64,000 bases of DNA from the NCBI GenBank assembly GCA_021324825.1, contig JAJPII010000016.1, positions 62,001 to 126,000 on the forward strand, read 5' to 3'. Positions 9,194 to 18,079 of this stretch are shown one piece after another. The stretch's first letter is position 1. Each line of letters opens with the position of its first letter. Below the pieces are notes generated by a model. The model ran no database searches and had not been told where the DNA came from. It saw only the letters and a list, made by a program, of their open reading frames with translations. The stretch comes from Spartobacteria bacterium. Lineage in GTDB: Bacteria; Verrucomicrobiota; Verrucomicrobiia; Chthoniobacterales; Chthoniobacteraceae. Position numbers and translations under genes: made by a program.

Positions 9194-10337
9194 CGGGCGG
9201 CGGATCCTCATCTTCGACTCGCACCCCGTTCAATACAAAGCGCCCGTTTACCAGGAATTGCAGCGGTTGCGGCCCGGAAGGTTTAAGGTGATTTATTTCA
9301 CCGATTGCTCGGTGCGCGGACACATCGACCCGCAGTTCGGCGCGCCCGTGGCCTGGGACGTGCCGCTCATGGAAGGCTACGACAACAAGGTGTTGAACAA
9401 TGAACGCGGCACGCCGCTTACCGCGCGCCGGAGCCTCCACGGCAAGGGCGTCTTCCGACTCCTGAAAAAAGAAGCGCCCGACGCCGTCCTTCTCTCCCAA
9501 TTCCATTACGAAGCGGATTGGGTCACGTTTTTCTCGTGTCTGTGGCTCGGCATACCCATCTGGATACGGCACGAAACGCAGGATGACGCCTTTGCAAGGC
9601 CGCGCTGGAAAGCGTGGTTGAGGGGGATCGGCTACTCGCTGGTTTATTTGAAAATCGACCAGGCGTTCTACATCGGCGCGCTGAACAGGGAACACCTGCT
9701 TCGCCACGGGATGAAGCCCGCGAGGCTTCATTTCTCCCCGTATTGCGTCGCGTCTCCGTTCGAGACGATGACCCTGGAGCAAAAGCGGACGCGCCGCGCG
9801 GCCCTGCGGCGGGAATTGGGGGTGAAGGAGGACGAGACGCTCGTGATGTTCTCGGGGAAGCTCATCGGGAAAAAAAACCCGGAGTTGCTGCTGGAAGCGT
9901 TCTCCCCGCTGGAATCGCGCTTCAAGCTTCTCTATGTCGGGACGGGCGATCTGGAAGGCAGGCTCAAAAAACGGGCGGAAACGTTCGGCTCGCGTGTCGG
10001 CTTTGCCGGCTTTGTGAATCAGTCGAGCCTGCCGTCCTATTACCTCGCCGCGGACATCCTCGTCCTTCCTTCCAAACGAATGGGAGAGACTTGGGGGCTT
10101 GTCGTAAACGAGGCGCTGCACGCCGGCTGCGCCGTCGTCGTGACCGACGCCGTCGGCTGCCACCGCGAGTTTGGCGGGTGGGAGCGGGTGCGCGTGATAA
10201 AGGACGGAGACGCCGCCGGTTGCGCGTTTGCCCTGGCCGAGCTCGCGCGTCATGAACGCTCCTTCGACTGGTGCGCGGGCCTCATGCAAAGCCACAACGT
10301 CAAGGCCGCGGCCGCCGGCATCGCTTCGATGATTTGA
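9186..10337 (+). CDS. GT4-family glycosyltransferase
   Basis: A 383-residue GT-B enzyme. The N-terminus RILIFDSHPVQYKAPVYQEL is typical of GT4 proteins that begin with an S/D-H-P-V-Q-Y loop. The donor-site signature is E301 and E309 within GETWGLVVNEALHAG. It overlaps the membrane protein upstream by 8 bases. It shares a TTGA overlap with the double-GT4 gene downstream. Its sugar specificity cannot be read from the sequence. Confidence 0.85.
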   Translation: MTNGRRILIFDSHPVQYKAPVYQELQRLRPGRFKVIYFTDCSVRGHIDPQFGAPVAWDVPLMEGYDNKVLNNERGTPLTARRSLHGKGVFRLLKKEAPDAVLLSQFHYEADWVTFFSCLWLGIPIWIRHETQDDAFARPRWKAWLRGIGYSLVYLKIDQAFYIGALNREHLLRHGMKPARLHFSPYCVASPFETMTLEQKRTRRAALRRELGVKEDETLVMFSGKLIGKKNPELLLEAFSPLESRFKLLYVGTGDLEGRLKKRAETFGSRVGFAGFVNQSSLPSYYLAADILVLPSKRMGETWGLVVNEALHAGCAVVVTDAVGCHREFGGWERVRVIKDGDAAGCAFALAELARHERSFDWCAGLMQSHNVKAAAAGIASMI

Positions 10338-12478
10338 AAATCCTCCTCTCGTCCTATTGCTTCTCGCCGAGCGTGGGGGGAATCGAGACGGCCTCCGAAG
10401 TTCTGGCGACCGAGTTTGTCCGCGCCGGTCACGAGGTGCGCCTCATCACCCAAACCGCGAAACCGGATGTGCGCGAATGGCCGTTTGAAGTGTTCCGAAC
10501 CCCGTCCGCCGGCCTCCTCTTCAGCCTGGTCCGCTGGTGCGATCTGTTTTTCCACAACGCGATCAGCCTGAAAACGGCGTGGCCGCTCCTTTTTATTCGG
10601 CGCCCATGGGTTGTCTCCCACCAGATGTGGGTGGCGAGATTGGACCGCGGCCTGGGCTGGCAGGACCGCCTCAAGCGATTCCTGCTCCGTTTTTCCACGA
10701 ACGTCTCGGTCAGCCGCGCCATGGCGGCCGATCTGCAGGTTCCTTCCGTGGTGATCGGCAATCCTTATCGTGACAAAATCTTCATGCGCCGCGACGTCGG
10801 AGCGCGGAATAAAGAACTGGTTTTTCTCGGACGCCTTGTTTCGGACAAAGGCGCGGATTTGCTTCTGACCGCACTCGGGATATTACGCCGGGAAGGGATC
10901 GTTCCTTCATTGACGGTCATCGGCTCGGGGCCGGAAGAACCGGCGTTGCGACTCCAGGCGAGGGAGCTTGGCCTTTCGGGGCAGGTGGAATTTGCCGGTT
11001 CGCAAACGGGCGCGCCCCTCGCCGAACTCTTGAACCGACATAAAATACTTGTCGTTCCCTCGCGCTTCCATGAGCCGTTTGGCATTGTGGCGCTGGAAGG
11101 GATCGCGTGCGGCTGCGCGGTAGTGGGGTCGGCGGAAGGCGGGCTGCCGGACGCGATAGGACCGTGCGGTCTTACGTTTCCAAATGGCGACGCCGTGGCG
11201 CTGGCCGCGGCGTTGAGGAAGCTCCTGATCGAGGGCTGTTCGGGTGAAGGCGCGTCCGCGCACCTTGCGAAACACACCGCGAAGGCGGTCGCAGCCGCAT
11301 ACCTGGCTGTATTTAAAAAGGCCGCGCGAAAGGAAGTCGTGAAAAGGCTGCTGATCTATTCGCCGCAAATGGTTTTGTATGGCGGCATGGAGCGTCACAT
11401 CTGCCTGCTGGCGCGGGAATGCGCGCGGAACGGGTTTGAAGTCCGGTTGGTCACGACGAGCAATTCCCTGCATCCCGACATCAAGCGGGGGCTCGTGGAG
11501 TGCGGCATCCGCCTTCACGAATTGGGGATCGCGAGCGGGAAGGCGCCAATCCTGTTGAAAATCGCGTGGCTTCTTTTCACGGCGATCCGCATGCGGTTCA
11601 TTCGCTGGGGCGTGATTTACACCAACGGACAGAGCGGTCTTGTCCCCCTCCTTTGGATCGCGGCGCGGCGCGGGGCGCGGAGGGTTCACCATCATCATAC
11701 CTCCGCGAGTTCTGTCGAACAGGCCGGCTGGCATTGGCTCTATAAATGGACGCTTGTTTCCGTTCCCGAGATCATCGCATGCAGCGAAACGACCAAGGCC
11801 GCGATCCAACAAGCGTGCAACCGGAGCGACGTTGTTTTTCTGCCCTATATCACGCCAAGCCTCGCGAAAGCCGTAGAGATCAAGGACAAGGTTTACTCGC
11901 CGGATTCCATTCTCCATTTTGGATATTTCGGCCGGCTTTCGCCTTCCAAGGGAATCGATGAGATCTGCCAATTGAGCGACGCCCTGGCGGCCTCTGGGAT
12001 CCGCTGGCACATCTATGGTGCAGGCGACGCATATCCTGAATCGCGCTTCAGCAACTACCCAGCGCTTACGTATCACGGCCTGTGCCTGGAACAGGAAGCT
12101 TATGCAAAGGCTTTGCGCGGCATGGACGCGGTGGCGCTGTTTTCCCGGCATAGCGAAGGCATGCCTCTTTCGTTGATCGAGGCGATGTCATTGGGACTTC
12201 CGTGGATCGCGACGGACAGGGGGGGCGTCCGGGAATTGGCGTCCGGCAAGGAAAACAGCATCCTCATCCCAGCGGACGCTTCCATCGACGACATAAAACG
12301 TCTCGTGGAGGAATTGGCCGCTCGCATCCGTGCGTGCGGGACATCGCGCGAGGCGCAACGGCGTTTTTATGACGAGCGGTTCGCGCCGGAACGGGTCGCT
12401 TCCAAATGGATTGAATTTTTCACCGCCGCGCATCGGGAGGCGCAACTGACGAACCCGCCCGCCCCGTCAAATGGATGA
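10334..12478 (+). CDS. Two-domain fusion: GT4 glycosyltransferase + GT4 glycosyltransferase
   Basis: A 714-residue single frame holding two complete GT4 units. Unit 1 begins KILLSSYCFSPSVGGIETAS and has its E-x7-E at E247/E255 (HEPFGIVALEG). Unit 2 begins at about residue 337 with RLLIYSPQMVLYGGMERHI and has E608/E616 (SEGMPLSLIEAMSLG). No stop or frameshift separates them, so this is a real fusion or a lost stop codon. The start is TTG at 10334, overlapping the preceding TGA. A GTG 63 bases upstream would only add a shadow-like basic extension. A fused pair could add two sugars in sequence. Confidence 0.85.
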   Translation: MKILLSSYCFSPSVGGIETASEVLATEFVRAGHEVRLITQTAKPDVREWPFEVFRTPSAGLLFSLVRWCDLFFHNAISLKTAWPLLFIRRPWVVSHQMWVARLDRGLGWQDRLKRFLLRFSTNVSVSRAMAADLQVPSVVIGNPYRDKIFMRRDVGARNKELVFLGRLVSDKGADLLLTALGILRREGIVPSLTVIGSGPEEPALRLQARELGLSGQVEFAGSQTGAPLAELLNRHKILVVPSRFHEPFGIVALEGIACGCAVVGSAEGGLPDAIGPCGLTFPNGDAVALAAALRKLLIEGCSGEGASAHLAKHTAKAVAAAYLAVFKKAARKEVVKRLLIYSPQMVLYGGMERHICLLARECARNGFEVRLVTTSNSLHPDIKRGLVECGIRLHELGIASGKAPILLKIAWLLFTAIRMRFIRWGVIYTNGQSGLVPLLWIAARRGARRVHHHHTSASSVEQAGWHWLYKWTLVSVPEIIACSETTKAAIQQACNRSDVVFLPYITPSLAKAVEIKDKVYSPDSILHFGYFGRLSPSKGIDEICQLSDALAASGIRWHIYGAGDAYPESRFSNYPALTYHGLCLEQEAYAKALRGMDAVALFSRHSEGMPLSLIEAMSLGLPWIATDRGGVRELASGKENSILIPADASIDDIKRLVEELAARIRACGTSREAQRRFYDERFAPERVASKWIEFFTAAHREAQLTNPPAPSNG

Positions 12479-13148
12479 TCTGCACGCCAGGCGAACCGCC
12501 GCCGCCGCGACGACTCTTGGCATTTCCAACGACGCCATCCATGAGGCCGTCCTGCGCGCGATTCCCAGGCTTCCCGCGCCCGGAGATTTGCTCGACTTCG
12601 GCGCGGGCTCGGGAGGGTTGCTCCGGCGGGTCGACGGAAGCCAGCCCTTCCGTTCGCTTTGCGGCGTCGATATCATGCCGCGCCCCGCGGGCCTGCCGGA
12701 ATACATCGCTTGGACCGCCGGCGATTTGAACGAACCGGCTCCGTACCCCGGCGAGTCGTTTGACATCATCGTCTCCTCCGAAGTCATCGAGCACCTGGAA
12801 AACCCGCGCGCGACGCTGCGCGAATGGGCGCGTTTATTGCGGCGCGGCGGGTTCGCCGTCTTCTCGACCCCGAACAACGAGAGTGTGCGCTCCCTGCTGA
12901 GGCTTTGCTTCCTCGGCCACTTCGCGGCGTTTGGCGATCTGAGCTACCCGGCGCACATAACGGCGCTTCTTCGCAAGGACATCGAACGGGCCTGCGCCGA
13001 GGCCGGTTTCGAGATGCGCGGATTCACGTTTTCGCACCTCGGCGGCTTGCCTTTCAGCCGGCGCATCACCTGGCAGAATCTTTCCTTCGGCCTGCTCGGC
13101 GGCCTGCGTTTCAGCGATAACATCGTGGCCGCGGCGAGGAAAAGGTGA
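12471..13148 (+). CDS. Class I SAM-dependent methyltransferase
   Basis: A 225-residue Rossmann methyltransferase. Motif I is LLDFGAGSGGLL at about 39-50. The post-I acidic turn is GVDIMP. Motif II region is FDIIVSSEVIEHLENP at about 95-110, and the LLRRGG loop follows, as in Methyltransf_11/UbiE-like enzymes. It overlaps the fusion GT upstream by 8 bases and the GT9 downstream by GTGA. Position within a glycosyltransferase string suggests glycan or lipid-carrier O-methylation. The substrate is not determinable. Confidence 0.85.
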   Translation: MDDLHARRTAAAATTLGISNDAIHEAVLRAIPRLPAPGDLLDFGAGSGGLLRRVDGSQPFRSLCGVDIMPRPAGLPEYIAWTAGDLNEPAPYPGESFDIIVSSEVIEHLENPRATLREWARLLRRGGFAVFSTPNNESVRSLLRLCFLGHFAAFGDLSYPAHITALLRKDIERACAEAGFEMRGFTFSHLGGLPFSRRITWQNLSFGLLGGLRFSDNIVAAARKR

Positions 13149-14185
13149 AGCGCATCCTGGTCCATCGGCTCGGGAGCCTGGGCGACACCGTGGTCGCCCT
13201 GCCGGCCTTGCGTTTGATTCGCCATCGCTTCCCGGACGCCGAAATCACCGTGCTCACGAACCCGCCCGTCTCGGGAAAAGCCGCGCCCCTGGAAGCCGTC
13301 CTTGAAAACACGGGTCTTTACGATTCGCTGCTTCGTTATCGCATCGGCATGCGCGAACCCGGCGAATTCCTGAAGCTCCGCGATTCCATAAGGAGCGGCC
13401 GCTTCGATCTTGGCATCTCGCTGGCCGCCTTCCGCGGGCTGCCGGGCAGCCTGCGCGATGTCCTGTTCTTCAAGGCGACCGGCATCCCGCGGATGATGGG
13501 CATCCCTTTTCGCCGCGAGGATCGGGAGCCCCGGTTCCTGCCGACGGGATTGTATGAATCGGAAACCAGCCGTCTTGTGCGACGGGTTCGCTCTTTGGGG
13601 GAAATCGACCTGGATGAACCGCGCTGGTGGGACCTCGGCCTGCGGCCCGAGGAGGAAGAGTGCGCGCGGGAGTTGCTGGCAGCCGCCGGCATCAACGGCC
13701 CTTTTTTGGCGGCGAGCGTCGGCACCAAGGTTCCGATGAAGGATTGGGGGCAGCCGAACTGGGAGACCCTGTTTGGAAAGATTCGCGAACTGCCGGCCGT
13801 CTTCCTCGGCGCGGAGGATGAGGGGGAAAGAAGCCTGGCGCTCGCGGCGGGTTCCAGGGCGTCCACGGCGGATTTCTGCGGGAAGACTTCGCCCAGGATC
13901 AGCGCCGCCATCCTGCGGCGCGCGGCGCTCTTCCTCGGACACGATAGCGGCCCGATGCACCTCGCCGCGTGTTCCGGCGTCCCGTGCGTCGCAATTTTTT
14001 CCGCGCGCAACCCGCCGGGACAGTGGTTCCCGCACGGGAAAGAGAATACGATCCTCTACCCCAAGCTTCCTTATAAGCGGGAGTTGATGGACGACTTCGA
14101 TTATCAGAAAAGAGCCATGGCCACCATCACCCCGGAGGAGGCGTTCGCGGCCATCGCCTCGTACTCGGGACGCTTTTCAAAATGA
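13145..14185 (+). CDS. GT9-family glycosyltransferase (heptosyltransferase-like)
   Basis: A 346-residue protein. The GT9 N-terminal motif is HRLGSLGDTVVALPAL (residues 5-20). The C-terminal nucleotide-heptose site region is FLGHDSGPMHLAACSGVP at about 262-279. GT9 enzymes (WaaC, WaaF, WaaQ and relatives) transfer heptose from a nucleotide donor. That fits the heptose-synthesis genes 4 kb downstream (gmhA/hddA/hddC), although those make the GDP form whereas LPS-core enzymes use ADP-heptose. The start is GTG in a GTGA overlap. It ends in ATGA with the next FkbM gene. Confidence 0.85.
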   Translation: MKRILVHRLGSLGDTVVALPALRLIRHRFPDAEITVLTNPPVSGKAAPLEAVLENTGLYDSLLRYRIGMREPGEFLKLRDSIRSGRFDLGISLAAFRGLPGSLRDVLFFKATGIPRMMGIPFRREDREPRFLPTGLYESETSRLVRRVRSLGEIDLDEPRWWDLGLRPEEEECARELLAAAGINGPFLAASVGTKVPMKDWGQPNWETLFGKIRELPAVFLGAEDEGERSLALAAGSRASTADFCGKTSPRISAAILRRAALFLGHDSGPMHLAACSGVPCVAIFSARNPPGQWFPHGKENTILYPKLPYKRELMDDFDYQKRAMATITPEEAFAAIASYSGRFSK

Positions 14186-14952
14186 AGTTACTCCGCACCC
14201 TCACCCGCACCGATCATAAATCCCTGCCCGGACGGCTGCTGCGGCTGCCGTTGCGGCTCGTCCCTTCCGGCGCCGTCATCCGCATCCCGAGCGGCGTCAA
14301 CAAGGGCTTCCGCTGGGTCTGCGGGTCGAGCATACAGCGTTGCTGGTTTGGCACCTACGAGATGGAAAAACAGGATTTCGTGGCCCGCGCCGTCAGGCCG
14401 GGCATGACCGTCTGGGATGTCGGCGCGAACGTGGGATTCTACACCCTCGCTTTCGCCCGCCTCGTCGGCGGCGCGGGTTCGGTTTATGCCTTCGAGCCGA
14501 TGGCGGCGAACGTCGCGTATCTCCTGCGGCATGTCGAAATGAACGGTCTTATCAACGTGAAAATCATCCAGACCGCCCTTGGCGGCTCGGATGAGATCGT
14601 CGGCTTCAGCGCCACCCGCGCCAGTTCCCAAGGCTCCGTGACGGACCGAGGCCGCAATTATCTCATTCCCGCGATGACGCCTGGAAATTTCCTCAAGACC
14701 TTTCCCGAATCCCTCCCGCATCTCATCAAGCTCGACATCGAGGGGGCGGAAGGCGCCGTCCTCGCCGCGGCCGAGCCGTTGCTGGTCGAACATTCCCCCG
14801 ACATCCTCCTGGCGTTGCACGGCAGGGAGCAGGAGGAAAAGTGCCGCGCGCTGCTGACGCGCATTGGATACCGGCTCTTTTACACGGACGGCGCGGAGGT
14901 CTCGGGAGAACTCGTGAGCGACGAGATTTTCGCGACGCGGCGCAGCCTATGA
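14182..14952 (+). CDS. FkbM-family SAM-dependent methyltransferase
   Basis: A 256-residue protein. SAM motif I is VWDVGANVGFYTLAF at about 77-91, with the acidic YAFEPMAAN after it. The FkbM signature LIKLDIEGAEGAVLAAA lies at about 181-197. It is coupled by ATGA at both ends, between a GT9 and a flavoprotein. It differs clearly from the FkbM products at 1621 and 44692, which argues for a separate methylation site rather than a recent duplicate. Confidence 0.88.
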   Translation: MKLLRTLTRTDHKSLPGRLLRLPLRLVPSGAVIRIPSGVNKGFRWVCGSSIQRCWFGTYEMEKQDFVARAVRPGMTVWDVGANVGFYTLAFARLVGGAGSVYAFEPMAANVAYLLRHVEMNGLINVKIIQTALGGSDEIVGFSATRASSQGSVTDRGRNYLIPAMTPGNFLKTFPESLPHLIKLDIEGAEGAVLAAAEPLLVEHSPDILLALHGREQEEKCRALLTRIGYRLFYTDGAEVSGELVSDEIFATRRSL

Positions 14953-16349
14953 AAATCGTAATCATTGGATGCGGGCCCACTGGATTGGGAAGCGCCTGGC
15001 GCCTCGAGGAGCTGGGACACGACGACTGGAGCGTGGTCGAGGCGCACGATTATCCGGGCGGGCTGGCGACTTCCTTCACGGATGACCAGGGGTTTACGTG
15101 GGACATCGGCGGTCACGTCCAGTTTTCACATTACGAATATTTCGACCGGTTGATGGACGTTCTGCTTTCCCCGGAGGGGTGGCTTCATCACCAGCGGGAG
15201 TCCTGGGTTTGGATGCGGGAACGTTTCATTCCGTACCCGCTGCAAAATAACGTCCGCAGGCTTCCGCCCGGCGAGTTGGAGCAGTGCCTGAAGGGTTTGC
15301 TGCAAATCTACAAAAACCCGCCGCCCAGGCCCGCGAATTTCCGCGAATGGATACTGGCCGCGTTTGGCGCGGGCATCGCGGAGGCGTTCATGCTGCCGTA
15401 TAACTTCAAGGTATGGGCCTTCCCGCCCGAGAAGATGAATGCCGCCTGGGTGGGCGAGCGTGTCGCGCCCACGGATATCAACCGCGTTTTGCACAATCTC
15501 GTCCACCAGGAGGACGATCTCTCCTGGGGGCCCAACAACCTCTTTCACTTCCCGCTGCGCGGCGGCACGGGCGCCATATGGAAGGAGTGCGCAAGGCGCC
15601 TGCCCGCCGGAAAATTCAGGTGGGAAACGCGGATCCAGAAGATCGACCTGGAAAAGCGGCTTCTCCATACGAAGCAGGGCGAGGCCATCGCTTACGACAA
15701 GCTCATCAGCACCATTCCGTTGAAGGAACTGATCCGGGCAGCCGGTCTCGCGCAATTTCACGACATGGCGGAGAAGGGGCTGTTGTATTCCTCTTCCAAC
15801 ATCATCGGAATCGGGCTCGAGGGGAAGGTTCCCGACTCCTTGAAGACGAAATGCTGGATGTATTTTCCCGAGGATAATTCCCCCTTTTATCGCGTCACCG
15901 TTTTCAGCAATTATTCCCCGAATAACGTGCCGGATATTTCAATGAATTGGTCCTTGATGGCGGAGGTGTCGGAGTCGCCGGGCAAGCCGGTCAATCAGGA
16001 AACGCTGGTCGAGGATGTCATCCAGGGGTTGCGCAACGTCCGCATGCTGGACGGCGGGAGTCGCATCGTCTCGACCTGGAAATATCGCGCCGCATACGGC
16101 TATCCCACGCCGGGTCTCCACCGGGATGAAGCGCTCTCGGCCATCCTCCCGCACTTCGAGCGGCATGACGTTTATTCCAGGGGCAGATTCGGAGCCTGGA
16201 AGTACGAAGTCAGCAACCAGGACCATTCCTTCATGCAAGGGCTGGAAGCGGCTGAACGGCTGCTGCGCGGGAAACCGGAAATAACGGTGAACGATCCGAA
16301 CCACGCCAACAGCAAGAAGCATCCCTTTCCGTTCGAGCGGTGGAAATGA
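14949..16349 (+). CDS. FAD-dependent oxidoreductase, UDP-galactopyranose-mutase-like
   Basis: A 466-residue flavoprotein. The N-terminal dinucleotide-binding loop is VIIGCGPTGLGSAWRLEELG (residues 4-23), followed by the GGLATSF and GGHVQFSHYEYFDRL segments, which resemble UDP-galactopyranose mutase and amine-oxidase-like proteins. Near the C-terminus come YGYPTPGLHRDEAL and FGAWKYEVSNQDHS. Members found in EPS loci are annotated as protoporphyrinogen-oxidase- or UGM-like. A sugar-ring-contracting or sugar-oxidising role is inferred. The start is ATG overlapping the preceding TGA; the longer in-frame extension would run inside the FkbM gene. Confidence 0.78.
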   Translation: MKIVIIGCGPTGLGSAWRLEELGHDDWSVVEAHDYPGGLATSFTDDQGFTWDIGGHVQFSHYEYFDRLMDVLLSPEGWLHHQRESWVWMRERFIPYPLQNNVRRLPPGELEQCLKGLLQIYKNPPPRPANFREWILAAFGAGIAEAFMLPYNFKVWAFPPEKMNAAWVGERVAPTDINRVLHNLVHQEDDLSWGPNNLFHFPLRGGTGAIWKECARRLPAGKFRWETRIQKIDLEKRLLHTKQGEAIAYDKLISTIPLKELIRAAGLAQFHDMAEKGLLYSSSNIIGIGLEGKVPDSLKTKCWMYFPEDNSPFYRVTVFSNYSPNNVPDISMNWSLMAEVSESPGKPVNQETLVEDVIQGLRNVRMLDGGSRIVSTWKYRAAYGYPTPGLHRDEALSAILPHFERHDVYSRGRFGAWKYEVSNQDHSFMQGLEAAERLLRGKPEITVNDPNHANSKKHPFPFERWK

Positions 16350-17515
16350 AGATCAATCTCGTCCTCGGCCACCAGCTTGCTTTTCCTCCGTTGCGCGGCG
16401 GGGGCGTCGAGAATTTGAACTGGATGCTCGCGAAAGAATACGCGCGCCTGGGGCACGAAGTAGTCGCATACTCGCGGGCCGCGGAGAACCTTGCCGCGCG
16501 GGAGACGGACTCGCACGGCATCCGGCACATCCGCGCCAGGGGCTACGACCTGCTGCCCAACCTCTGGCTTGATCACCTCAACGCGCTGCGATGGATGTTC
16601 CAGCTCATTCCCTTGCTTGAACCGGCGGACGTCACCTCCTTCCATACGCCGTTTTCATTTTTGCTCAGGCATCGGCGGGGGCTTGGGGTCTGCACCCATA
16701 CGATACACCGCACTCCCAAGCGCATCGTGCCGCTCTATCGCGGGCTGGATCGCGTCTATTGCGGGAGCGACGCGGTTGTCCAACAGGCGCGCGCCATCGA
16801 TCCGCGCATCGACAACCTCAAACGGGTTCACAACTGCATCGCCATCCCCGCGGATGCGCAGCCGCCGCTCTCCCGACCGCCTGGCGCTTCGCTCCTCTTC
16901 CTCTACGTCGGCCGGTTCGTTGAGGACAAAGGACTCGCCTCGCTCGTCGAAGGGTTCAAATCTTCGTTGAAGGATCATCCGCAAAACCGGCTGAAAACCG
17001 TCGGCCCGCAACTGGACGGGGACGGCGCGGACACGGCGTTTTTCAGGCGGATGTCCGAGTTTGTCAACGCCGGCAAACTGCAGGACAAGATCGAGTTCAT
17101 GCCGCCGATCTTTGACAAGGCTAAGTTGAACGCCCTTATCGCCGGCGCGGACGTTATATGCGTTCCGACGTTGACGGGCGAAACGTTCAGCATGGCCGTT
17201 TTGGAAGGGATGGCCCTCGCGAAACCGCTCCTGGTCTCCGACTTCGGCCCCATGCCCGAAGCCGTCGAACACCTGGTCACCGGCTACGTGGCGCGGGCGG
17301 ACGACGCCACGGACATCGCCAGGGGGATGGCATTCTTTTCAACCAACGCGGCGGACCTTTCCCGGCTTGGAAACGCCGGCTTCGAGAAGGCGAAGCGCTG
17401 CTTTTCCGTGGAAAAGATCGCCCGCGAATACCTGGAGGACTTCGAGACTCTTAGGCGGCGGATCACCTGGGATGAAGCTTCAGGGCGGGATGCGAGACGA
17501 ACAAATGCCAGGTGA
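16346..17515 (+). CDS. GT4-family glycosyltransferase
   Basis: A 389-residue GT-B enzyme. It has the acceptor-domain loop FPPLRGGGVENLNWMLAKEY, a central CGSDAVVQQARA, and the donor signature E279/E287 (GETFSMAVLEGMALAKP). The ATG at 16346 overlaps the stop of the flavoprotein; a GTG six bases earlier is also open. It is the last plus-strand gene before the heptose module. Its last 53 bases overlap the 3' end of the convergent gmhA gene. Confidence 0.85.
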   Translation: MKINLVLGHQLAFPPLRGGGVENLNWMLAKEYARLGHEVVAYSRAAENLAARETDSHGIRHIRARGYDLLPNLWLDHLNALRWMFQLIPLLEPADVTSFHTPFSFLLRHRRGLGVCTHTIHRTPKRIVPLYRGLDRVYCGSDAVVQQARAIDPRIDNLKRVHNCIAIPADAQPPLSRPPGASLLFLYVGRFVEDKGLASLVEGFKSSLKDHPQNRLKTVGPQLDGDGADTAFFRRMSEFVNAGKLQDKIEFMPPIFDKAKLNALIAGADVICVPTLTGETFSMAVLEGMALAKPLLVSDFGPMPEAVEHLVTGYVARADDATDIARGMAFFSTNAADLSRLGNAGFEKAKRCFSVEKIAREYLEDFETLRRRITWDEASGRDARRTNAR

Positions 17516-18053
17516 CGGCCTGGAACGCCTCCGAGTGCGGGGTGACGCGCTCCGGGTTTACCGCCGGGATGAGGACGCAGGCGTCGGCCACCCGGGCCGT
17601 GCGGCCGCCATCGCCCCCGAGGATGCCGACGATTGTCGCGCCCGTTTCCCTCGCCAGATCGAGGGCGGCGACGATGTGGGGGCTGACGTTTTTTTCGAGG
17701 TCGCCGCCGCCCACCGAGAGAACCAGCACCGCGTCCCTGGCGGAAAGACGGCTTCCGCGCAACCATTCGACGAAGACGGACGCCCACCCTTCGTCGTTGG
17801 CGCGCGCGGTCAGTTCGGAGACGTTGTCCGTGGGCGCGTAGGATTCGAATCCGCAAATTTTCCGGAAATCATTCACGGCATGGGACGCGTTCGCGGCGCT
17901 GCCGCCCGCGCCGAGGATGAAGAGCCGCCCTCCGCGCGCGCGCGCTTCCGCGAGGCGGGCGACGCAGCGCTCGATGGCGTCGCGATCCAGCCGGTCGATG
18001 ACGGCTCGCGCTTCCTCGAGATATGTTTGGGCGAAGCTCACCGAAGATCGCAC
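17463..18053 (-). CDS. gmhA: Phosphoheptose isomerase, SIS domain (GmhA-like)
   Basis: A 196-residue SIS-domain protein, the normal GmhA length. The phosphosugar loop is ILGAGGSAANASHAVNDF. The second SIS motif is LSVGGGDLEKNVSPHIVAAL. GmhA converts sedoheptulose 7-phosphate to D-glycero-manno-heptose 7-phosphate. I chose GTG at 18053 because a strong Shine-Dalgarno (complement of 18063-18069) lies 9 bases upstream. A TTG at 18080 is the longest alternative. It is the only minus-strand gene between 0 and 61 kb. It diverges from hddA with only 26 bases between the two start codons and converges on a GT4 with a 53-base antisense overlap. Confidence 0.85.
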   Translation of the reverse strand: MRSSVSFAQTYLEEARAVIDRLDRDAIERCVARLAEARARGGRLFILGAGGSAANASHAVNDFRKICGFESYAPTDNVSELTARANDEGWASVFVEWLRGSRLSARDAVLVLSVGGGDLEKNVSPHIVAALDLARETGATIVGILGGDGGRTARVADACVLIPAVNPERVTPHSEAFQAVTWHLFVSHPALKLHPR

Positions 18054-18079
18054 CTTACGCGGCCCCTCCGTTCCGGGCA

